A stretch of DNA of 48,428 nucleotides from Rhodothermaceae bacterium Tc-Br11_B2g6_7. GTDB lineage: Bacteria; Bacteroidota; Rhodothermia; Rhodothermales; Salinibacteraceae. Where the stretch lies: contig LKNB01000019.1 of the NCBI GenBank assembly GCA_001564055.1, positions 1-48,428 of the forward strand, in the 5' to 3' direction. The notes beneath the pieces are model-generated. The model searched no databases and had not been told where the DNA came from. It saw only the letters and a list, made by a program, of their open reading frames with translations. Made by a program: the position numbers and the translations under genes. Positions 42,514 through 48,428 of this stretch are shown in pieces (the stretch's first letter is position 1; each line of letters starts with the position of its first letter).

Positions 42514-44284
42514 TCAGCCCATTTCCTCCATCTGCTCCCCAACCTTCTGAAGATCCTGCAGCGCCAAAAGCTCTTCCTGTGCGGCCTGCAATACCCCCAC
42601 CTCGCCCTCTATCGCCGCCTGGGCTTCCTCTCGACGGTTGAGCGCTGCTTCGGCGGCTCCGCGGGTGGCCTTAATCGTTTGCTGCAGGCGCTCGTCCAGT
42701 TCGCCTCGGAAGCGCCGGAACGTGTGATCGATCTGCTGCAGCGTGGTCCAGCGGAATTTCTCGACGTTGATGGTCACCAGTTGGTCTACCTTCCGCAGGA
42801 TCCGCCGTTTGATACGCGTGCGCCGCAGCGCTTGCGGCATGAGTCGCTCCAGGAGCGAAGCGGCCTCACCCAGCATACCCACGTCGACCTGCTCGCGCAG
42901 CCAGTACGGCTCGTGTTCAATCGTGAATGCCCCCTCCGTTGCCGGCGCCTGGTACGGCACGTCGAACAGCTCCGCCGCGTGCTGCCGCACCTCGCGTGTG
43001 AGCGCATTGGCGTGCTCCTGATGCGGCTGTAGCGCCTGAAGCACGCGCTGGGCGCAGGCCTTCAGCTGCTCCTCCATCGCTTCCGAAAAGTAGCGGGCAT
43101 GGGCTCGGTTACGTGCGTGAGCACCTGCTCCTCGTCTATGCGCACTGCCTCCGCCATGGCATGTAATGCGCGCGCCTCGAAATACTCGTGGGCGCGCTCC
43201 CGCATCGCATCGGCGGCTTCTTCTACGGACGCGCGCAGCCGCTTGCGGTCGCCGCTGAGCAGATCGGTCGCTGTCGTCCGCTGCGCCTCCGCTTCCGCCA
43301 TCTTCTCATCGAACGCCTGCAGCCGCGCTTCAAGGGCGTCCACCGGCATGGTGAGGGCGTTGACGGTAATGCCTGCCCGCAAGCGACTCTCTTCGAGCTG
43401 CGCATCGGCCTTGCGGGCGATGGCCTCTTGCAGCACCTCCATCTTGTCGCGAGCCAGGAAGTCGACCAGATGACGCTGCACCTCCGCCATCCCGCTCGCC
43501 TCCCAGGCCACCTGATCGCCGGAGTGGCGAGCCATTAGTGCGTCGCGCGCTGAGACTTCGAACACACGCGGATCCGTACGGCCGTCCTCTTTCAGCACGC
43601 AGCGCAGAAAGTCGGCTGCCTCCGCTCGCCCCTTCCCGCGCAGCAGATCCATCTTGTTCAACACGAAAAAGACCCGCGGGACATGCTGCTCGACCTCTTG
43701 CAAAAACTCGAGCCCCACCTCCGTGATGGGCGGGTCGGCTGAAACCATAAAGAGCGCCGCATCGCACTGAGGGAGAAAGTCGCGCGTGGTCGTCGTGTTA
43801 TGCTGGTGCGTGGAGCCGATGCCGGGCGTGTCGATGAGCACCACGCCCCGCGCCAGCAAGTCGGCCGGGTGAAAGACCTCCACCTCCGCCACGCCCTCGC
43901 GGTTGTCCGGATTTTCCTCCTCGCTGACGTAGGGCGTCAGGGCGCGACGGAGCCCTCGGCGTCGTCTACCTTCACCTCCTCCGGTGGGCGATCGTCTTCG
44001 AACACGACCCGCACGCGGCGCTGCTCACCGTGGCGGATGAAGGTTGGACGGGCCGTCAGCGGTACCACGGCAGCGGGCAGCACCTCCTCGCCCAGCAGCG
44101 CATTCAGCAATGTGCTCTTCCCGCGCTTGAACTGCTCCAGCACGGCCAGGTGAAACCGGCCCTCCTGCAGGCGCTCCGCCAGTTGCCCCAATCGCTCGGC
44201 CTCCGCCTGAAAGTCAGACCCGAGGCCGTGCAGCACGGTACGCCCGCGCTGCATCAGGTTGAGTACGTAATCTGCGGATACCAT
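42514..44284 (-). pseudogene. Dynamin-like GTPase gene interrupted by two frameshifts
   Basis: Three consecutive frames together give one dynamin-family GTPase of about 590 residues. Part 1 (44284-43937) has the P-loop QFKRGKSTLLNALLGEEVLP and switch I TARPT. Part 2 (to 43062) starts about LRRALTPYVSEEENPDNREGVAEVEVF and carries switch II LIDTPGIGSTHQHNTTTT and the G4 motif FFVLNKMDLL, followed by long helices. Part 3 (43077-42514) is the helical stalk-like end with coiled coils. The first break is at the GGG at 43953-43955 (minus strand), where one extra G restores the frame; the second is at CCC 43101-43103, where one extra C gives EPHARYFSEAMEEQL. Such GTPases remodel membranes. Whether the breaks are real mutations or sequencing errors is open. 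Confidence 0.8.
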
Positions 44285-44628
44285 GGCTCCTAATTCGACT
44301 CGCGCGTCTTCCGGTATCCGTACCCATCTGGCGGGCATGGGTTGACCTGAGGATATTGCTACCGGCAGCGCCCCTCCAGATGGCTGCATTCTCCGTGAGA
44401 ACGGCTCAAGAGCGAGTAACGCCAGCACCGGTGCGAATGCAGGCATCCTTCCACACGCCGAATCACACGCATCTCCATCTGGCCAACCGGTGCAGGGGGG
44501 ATTGGTGGAGGACTTAGGTGGATTGCGGGTTGGATCCCACAGGCTTCTTACGCCGAGGCAGGGCGGTCAGCACCCTCCGCAGGGTCTACGTTGGTGGAGT
44601 GGATTCTCCCATACGCACGGAGGGTGCT
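44285..44628. promoter_or_regulatory. Divergent 344-bp leader region (GTPase / ECF sigma gene)
   Basis: Gap between the minus-strand GTPase gene and the plus-strand sigma gene. Both frames extend into it (to 44446 on minus, to 44518 on plus), but the translated sequences look non-coding. The last 60 bp hold the inverted repeat described separately. No -10/-35 element can be assigned with confidence. Confidence 0.5.
44569..44628 (+). promoter_or_regulatory. RBS-sequestering stem with competing hairpin in sigma-factor leader
   Basis: AGCACCCTCCG (44569-44579) is perfectly complementary to CGGAGGGTGCT (44618-44628). The second arm contains the Shine-Dalgarno GGAGGG and ends on the base before the ATG at 44629. 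The 38-nt loop can itself fold (GGAG 44596-44599 with CTCC 44606-44609). A different hairpin, ACCCT (44572-44576)/AGGGT (44581-44585), uses the same left arm and would free the ribosome-binding site. The pairing and competition are read directly from the sequence; regulation (temperature, ligand, protein) is inference. A DNA operator is an alternative. Confidence 0.55.
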
Positions 44629-45174
44629 ATGTGCTCGGATGGTACGTCTGCGTTTGACCAGCCGCTTGGCGAACAGGAGCTGAATGACCTGTTCAGCATG
44701 GCGTATGAGGAACTGCGACGCCTCGCGCAGGCCGTACGCCGTTCGCGGCCGAACGATACGCTCAACCCCACGGCGCTGGTGAATGAGGCCTACGTGAAGC
44801 TGCGGGGGTCGGAAAAGCTGCGCTTCGTGTCGCATGTTCATTTCAAGCGGGTAGCCGCGCGGGTGATGCGGCAGGTGCTGATTGAGGCCGCGCGGCGCAA
44901 GCAGGCAATCAAGCGCGGCGCCGGGCAGGCGCTCGTCACGTTCGACGAGTCGATGGGCCGCACCACCGCCGACCCCACAGAGCTGCTGGCGCTGGACGAG
45001 GCACTGAAGCGGCTGGCTGGCACGCGCCCACGGCAGGCCGCACTGGTGGAGTACCGCTTCTTCGGCGGCTTTTCCGTGGCAGAGACGGCCGACCTCCTCG
45101 GCGTATCGGAGTCGACTGCCCTGCGCGACTGGCGCGCGGCCCGGGCGTGGCTCATCCTCCACCTGGACGCCTGA
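44629..45174 (+). CDS. ECF-type RNA polymerase sigma factor (TIGR02999/ECF sigma-TPR-kinase group)
   Basis: A 181-residue sigma-70 family protein. Region 2 shows ELNDLFSMAYEELRRLAQAVRRSRPNDTLNPTALVNEAYVKLRGSEKLRFVSHVHFKRVAARVMRQVLIEAARRK, the hallmark of this subfamily (LxPTALVHEAYLRL...HFxxxAAxxMRxxLVDxAR). Region 4 contains RFFGGFSVAETADLLGVSESTALRDWRAARAWL, a helix-turn-helix that would contact the -35 element. The ATG at 44629 is preceded by GGAGGG, which decides the start. A gene for a Ser/Thr kinase with TPRs follows 24 bp downstream, the usual partner of this subfamily; a signal would reach the sigma factor through the kinase. No anti-sigma gene is seen. Confidence 0.93.
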   Translation: MCSDGTSAFDQPLGEQELNDLFSMAYEELRRLAQAVRRSRPNDTLNPTALVNEAYVKLRGSEKLRFVSHVHFKRVAARVMRQVLIEAARRKQAIKRGAGQALVTFDESMGRTTADPTELLALDEALKRLAGTRPRQAALVEYRFFGGFSVAETADLLGVSESTALRDWRAARAWLILHLDA

Positions 45175-45198
45175 TGCACCACATGACCCAAAACCGCT

Positions 45199-47802
45199 AT
45201 GGACATCACACAGTGGACACGGGTGGAAGCGCTGTTTCAGGAGGCGGTGACGCGCCCACTGGAAGAGCGCACCACATACATCGAAGCGCACTGCAACGAC
45301 CCGGACGTGATTGCTGCTGTGCAGGCGCTGCTTGCAGCCCACGGCGCGGACCACGCCCTGCTCGATGACGGCCTCCCGGACGTGGCGGCCGACCTGCTGG
45401 GCACGGCCACCGTGCCGGAGCGCATCGGAAACTATCGGGTGACGGGCACACTGGGACGCGGCGGAGGCGGGGTTGTGTATGAAGCGCAGCACGAAACCCT
45501 CCACCACACGGTGGCCATCAAGGTGCTTCCGGATGCCGCCCTCTCGCCTCATCGTGTGGGGCGTTTTCTGCGCGAACAACAGCTCCTCGCCGGGCTCCGG
45601 CATCCCCACATCGCGCAGCTGTACGAGGCGGGCGCCCTGCCGGAGGGTATCCCCTATTTCGTGATGGAGCGGGTGTATGGCGAGCCGCTGGTCGATTACT
45701 GCACGCGCAACGAACTGACCCTGCACGACCGGCTGCGTCTGCTCGCGGATGTCTGCCGTGTGGTGCAGTTTGCGCACGAGCAGGCGGTCATCCACCGGGA
45801 TCTGAAGCCCGGGAACGTGCTGGTCACTGCCGACGGGGAGGTGAAGCTGCTGGATTTCGGGATCGCCCGACGGCTCGATGAGCTTGCCCCCGCAGCCCAT
45901 CAGACGCGAACGGGCTTTCGCGTGCTGACGCCGGCCTACGCAGCACCGGAGCAGGTCACCGGCGGCGCGGTGGGGACGTACACCGACACCTACGCGCTGG
46001 GCGTTCTCCTGTACGAGCTCATCACCGGCACCCGGCCGTTTGCGGTGGCCGACTGCACGCCCGCGGAGCTCGAACGCATCCTCTGCCACGAACCGCCGGC
46101 CCGCCCCTCCTCTCGCAGGCACGCGACCACGCACGCCCTACCCCGCAGTGCCTGGGCCGACCTCGACGTGCTCTGCCTGAAGGCACTGCGCAAGGAACCG
46201 GAGCGCCGCTACTCCACCGCCGAGGCGCTTTTGCAGGACATTGAGCGCTTCCTGAGCAATCAGCCCCTGACCGCCCGGCCTGACTCCCGGCGCTACCGCC
46301 TGCGTAAATTTCTTCAGCGCAACCGGAATGCCGTTGTTGTTGCCGTCGCCATCTTCGCGTTGCTGGCGGGAGGCGTCCTGTATCACACCGCGCAGCTCGC
46401 CACCGCACGCGATGCCGCGCTGGCCGAGGCTCAGCGCACGACGCAGGTGCAGCAGCTCCTGATTGATCTCTTTGAGGGTGGGGATCCGGCGGTCGGGCCG
46501 GCTACGGATTTGACGGTGTTGGAGGTGCTGGATCGCGGCCGGCAGCAGGCGGCGGCACTACGCACGGCGCCCGACCTGCATGCCGACATCAACCATACGC
46601 TCGGCACGCTCTACCATCAGTTGGGCAACCTGCCCGTGGCCGACTCCCTGCTGCAGGCGTCGCTCGCTACGCGTGAATCGCTGCTTGGGCGCAGCCATCC
46701 GGACGTGGCCGCCTCCCTCCTCGCCCTCGGGAGCCTGCGGCGTGATGAAGCCGCGCTTGAGCAGGCTGAAGCGCTGCACCGCGAAGCCCTCGCCATCGCC
46801 GAACGCACCATACCCGCACCGCACGCGCTGCGATGGCAAACAGCTACCGCCCTCGGCGCGACAAAGCAGGCCCGCGGCGACTACGCTACAGCAGCCACGC
46901 TGCTTTCCGATGCTCTCGCAAAGCAGGACACGCACCAGGCACCCGAAGCCGACCGCCTACAGACCCTCCGTCAGCTGGCGAACACGCACTTCTATGCCGG
47001 CGACTATGCCGCAACCGACTCGCTCAGCCGCCTCCTGCTCACCCGCAGCGAAGCGCTCTACGGTGGCGCCCACCCCATGGTGGCCGATGCGCTCATCAAC
47101 CTGGGCGCTGTGCAGTTCGAGCGTGGGGCCTATGCCACGGCCGACTCCTTCTACCAAGAGGCCCTTACCCGCACGACCGCGTACTTTGGCGAAACCCATC
47201 ATCGCACGGCCGCCGCCCTCACCATGCGCGGGCGAGCGCTCGTGTTTGATGGCGCGCTGGAGGAAGCCGAAGCGATCCTGCAGCGCACGCGCGCCGTCAC
47301 GGAGCAGCTCTTTGGCCCAGAGCACCCCCGCGTAGCGTCCATCCTGAATGAACTCGGCACCCTCGCGCTGCAGCGCGACCTTCCTGTAGAGGCGGAGGCC
47401 CACTACCGGCAGATGCTGGCGATCTACGAGGCGGTGTACGATGAACCGCACTACCTCAAAGGTATCGCGCTGTCCAACATCGCCAGTGCACAGCTTGCGG
47501 CGCACGCCTACGATACCGCCGAAGCCATCTTCCGGGAAGCGATGGCGCTGTTCGACGAAACCCTCGGCCCCGGCCATCTGCACCACGCGATCGCTCAGGT
47601 CAAGCTTGGCCGCACGCTGATGCACAAGCGGCAGCTGGATGCCGCGGTGGCCGTGCTCGAACAGAGCCGCGATGCGCTGGCCGCGCAGGATCCGGTGCCC
47701 GGGGCGTGGCTGCTCGCCGCCCGTCGCTCGCTCGCCGACGCCTACGAGGCCACCGGCGCATACGATGCAGCCGTGGCCGTCCGTCCGGAGAACGACCGCT
47801 GA
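45199..47802 (+). CDS. Transmembrane serine/threonine kinase with C-terminal TPRs
   Basis: A receptor-like kinase of 867 residues. N-terminal helical segment (1-70), then a PKN2-type kinase domain (about 79-355): glycine loop LGRGGGGVVYEA (85-96), Lys108 in VAIKVL, HRDLKPGNVLV (199-209), DFG (219-221), and APE (249-251) after the activation segment. One transmembrane helix lies at about 378-396. The remainder (about 400-850) is alpha-helical with kinesin-light-chain-type TPRs (for example THFYAGDYAATDSLSRLLLTRSEALYGGAHPMVADALINLGAVQFERGAY). It is exported, so it senses outside the cytoplasm, while the kinase faces inward. Its gene follows the sigma factor directly; the pair is commonly found together. 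Confidence 0.92.
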   Translation: MDITQWTRVEALFQEAVTRPLEERTTYIEAHCNDPDVIAAVQALLAAHGADHALLDDGLPDVAADLLGTATVPERIGNYRVTGTLGRGGGGVVYEAQHETLHHTVAIKVLPDAALSPHRVGRFLREQQLLAGLRHPHIAQLYEAGALPEGIPYFVMERVYGEPLVDYCTRNELTLHDRLRLLADVCRVVQFAHEQAVIHRDLKPGNVLVTADGEVKLLDFGIARRLDELAPAAHQTRTGFRVLTPAYAAPEQVTGGAVGTYTDTYALGVLLYELITGTRPFAVADCTPAELERILCHEPPARPSSRRHATTHALPRSAWADLDVLCLKALRKEPERRYSTAEALLQDIERFLSNQPLTARPDSRRYRLRKFLQRNRNAVVVAVAIFALLAGGVLYHTAQLATARDAALAEAQRTTQVQQLLIDLFEGGDPAVGPATDLTVLEVLDRGRQQAAALRTAPDLHADINHTLGTLYHQLGNLPVADSLLQASLATRESLLGRSHPDVAASLLALGSLRRDEAALEQAEALHREALAIAERTIPAPHALRWQTATALGATKQARGDYATAATLLSDALAKQDTHQAPEADRLQTLRQLANTHFYAGDYAATDSLSRLLLTRSEALYGGAHPMVADALINLGAVQFERGAYATADSFYQEALTRTTAYFGETHHRTAAALTMRGRALVFDGALEEAEAILQRTRAVTEQLFGPEHPRVASILNELGTLALQRDLPVEAEAHYRQMLAIYEAVYDEPHYLKGIALSNIASAQLAAHAYDTAEAIFREAMALFDETLGPGHLHHAIAQVKLGRTLMHKRQLDAAVAVLEQSRDALAAQDPVPGAWLLAARRSLADAYEATGAYDAAVAVRPENDR

Positions 47803-47808
47803 CCGGCC

Positions 47809-48333
47809 CTACCGCGCGCCGAAGCGATAGCGTATCCCCGAACCGAAGGTCATCGTCGAGAAGCCGTCGAACACATCGAAGTCGGCATACGCCAGCCCCA
47901 GCTCGGCCGTCCAGAAGATGGGCGGGAAGTCGTCATTGTCGAGGATCTTGCGCACCGACACCTCCACCCCTGCACCGCCGCCGATGCCGAGCACGGTTTC
48001 GCTGTTGTTCAGAAAGTTGTACCGGTGCAGGGACGCGCCCGCGTAGGCGTACAGATCATGCGCTTCGTTCCGATTGAAGCGATACCAGGCCCGCCCGCCG
48101 AAATTCGAGACGCTGCCGAAGAAGCCGGCGATCACCTCGCCCGTGAGCGCATCACTGACGTGCAGCGTTCCACTCAAGCCGTACGAGGGCCACGACGTCG
48201 CAAACCCGACACTGTAGCGGCCATCCTGCATCCCAACCGTCGGCGAAGCGTCGTCCTGCGCTGGTGCAGACTGCGGCAGCAGCAGGACCGCGACGACCGA
48301 AACCACCATGAGGTACCACGGAAAGCGTTTCAT
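47809..48333 (-). CDS. Small outer-membrane beta-barrel protein
   Basis: A 174-residue precursor with a signal peptide (1-25, MKRFPWYLMVVSVVAVLLLPQSAPAQ) and an alternating strand pattern ending in GSGIRYRFGAR: GRYSVGFATSWPSYGLSGTLH, LTGEVIAGFFG, GRAWYRFN, DLYAYAGASLHRYNF, VLGIGGGAGVEVSV, FWTAELGLAYADF. This is the typical 8-strand barrel of Bacteroidota 'outer membrane beta-barrel' proteins. Ends with only 6 bp between its stop and that of the kinase gene (convergent), so read-through from either side may matter. The 5' leader, near the end of the window, has a GCGCC/GGCGC hairpin (about 48360-48376). Confidence 0.82.
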   Translation of the reverse strand: MKRFPWYLMVVSVVAVLLLPQSAPAQDDASPTVGMQDGRYSVGFATSWPSYGLSGTLHVSDALTGEVIAGFFGSVSNFGGRAWYRFNRNEAHDLYAYAGASLHRYNFLNNSETVLGIGGGAGVEVSVRKILDNDDFPPIFWTAELGLAYADFDVFDGFSTMTFGSGIRYRFGAR

Positions 48334-48428
48334 TATAGAAGAGGGTTGATGGAGAACACGCGCCTTTCAAGGGCGCCTATTCTGCCATACGCAGAAACGG
48401 CTCGTGGACCGTCATTAGGGTTAGCGAC

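Noticed and set aside
44548-46134. 528-residue antisense open frame over sigma factor and kinase
   Set aside because: No domain character; the opposite strand has clear sigma and kinase motifs.
48414-48424. Telomere-like TTAGGGTTAG near the right edge
   Set aside because: One and a half copies only, in a bacterial chromosome; coincidence.

Overview
The window is a gene-dense chromosomal segment (roughly 60% G+C) with about 40 protein-coding genes and no rRNA, tRNA, CRISPR array, transposase or phage gene that I can see. It looks like a Bacteroidota member of the Rhodothermia/Salinibacter type. The indications are a PorV-type type IX secretion outer-membrane protein, a BshA (bacillithiol) glycosyltransferase, a DUF1460 amidase-like lipoprotein-style enzyme, a TIGR02999-type ECF sigma factor next to a Ser/Thr kinase with TPRs, a mostly acidic proteome, and few Shine-Dalgarno sequences. 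The genus is inference.

Layout. 1-4.3 kb (minus strand): site-2 protease (cut by the window edge), aspartate aminotransferase, coaD, rsmD and a small beta-barrel protein. 4.5-13.2 kb: bshA, an MBL-fold hydrolase, a membrane metallophosphoesterase, an LptF/LptG permease, rsmI and PEP carboxylase. 13.2-24.4 kb (minus): a motorless GspE/PilB-like protein, a TPR protein, a dicarboxylate/amino-acid symporter, a TlpA-like thioredoxin, PorV, a receiver-DHp protein without a kinase catalytic domain, an MBL hydrolase, a Lon-N domain protein, a sodium:solute symporter and an orphan 99-residue protein with its own strong terminator. 24.4-30.5 kb: an AT-rich 500-bp gap, M20 amidohydrolase, DUF2461 protein, Nfu and Mrp (Fe-S assembly), Ppx/GppA and PrmA. 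30.6-33.7 kb: a complete RsbU-RsbV-RsbW-like partner-switching operon. 34-40 kb: DMT transporter, MenG/UbiE, 6-phosphofructokinase, DUF1460 protein, Aat, a biotin carrier protein and an SDR epimerase. 40.2-48.4 kb: a decayed serine-hydrolase tail fused to a Spy-like helical region, a beta-propeller protein, a dynamin-like GTPase broken by two frameshifts, an ECF sigma factor, a kinase-TPR receptor and a small outer-membrane barrel.

Functional themes. Central metabolism and housekeeping (ppc, pfkA, aspC, coaD, menG, rRNA and ribosomal-protein methylation) are interleaved with envelope functions (LptFG, PorV, barrels, site-2 protease, DUF1460) and with three separate regulatory modules: the Rsb partner switch, the ECF sigma/kinase pair, and the receiver-DHp protein.

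The most notable observations are these. (1) A perfect 11-bp inverted repeat pairs with the ribosome-binding site of the ECF sigma gene up to the base before its ATG, and a competing hairpin overlaps its upstream arm. (2) A GspE/PilB-type protein stops just before the Walker A motif would begin. (3) A receiver-DHp protein lacks the ATPase domain. (4) Single-base homopolymer indels cluster at 40.4-44.0 kb, breaking a dynamin-like GTPase and scrambling a hydrolase remnant whose 5' end carries three GCTCTGCG hairpin-type repeats. No clearly new multi-gene system is proven. The sigma/kinase/TPR locus with its leader is the best candidate for new regulation.
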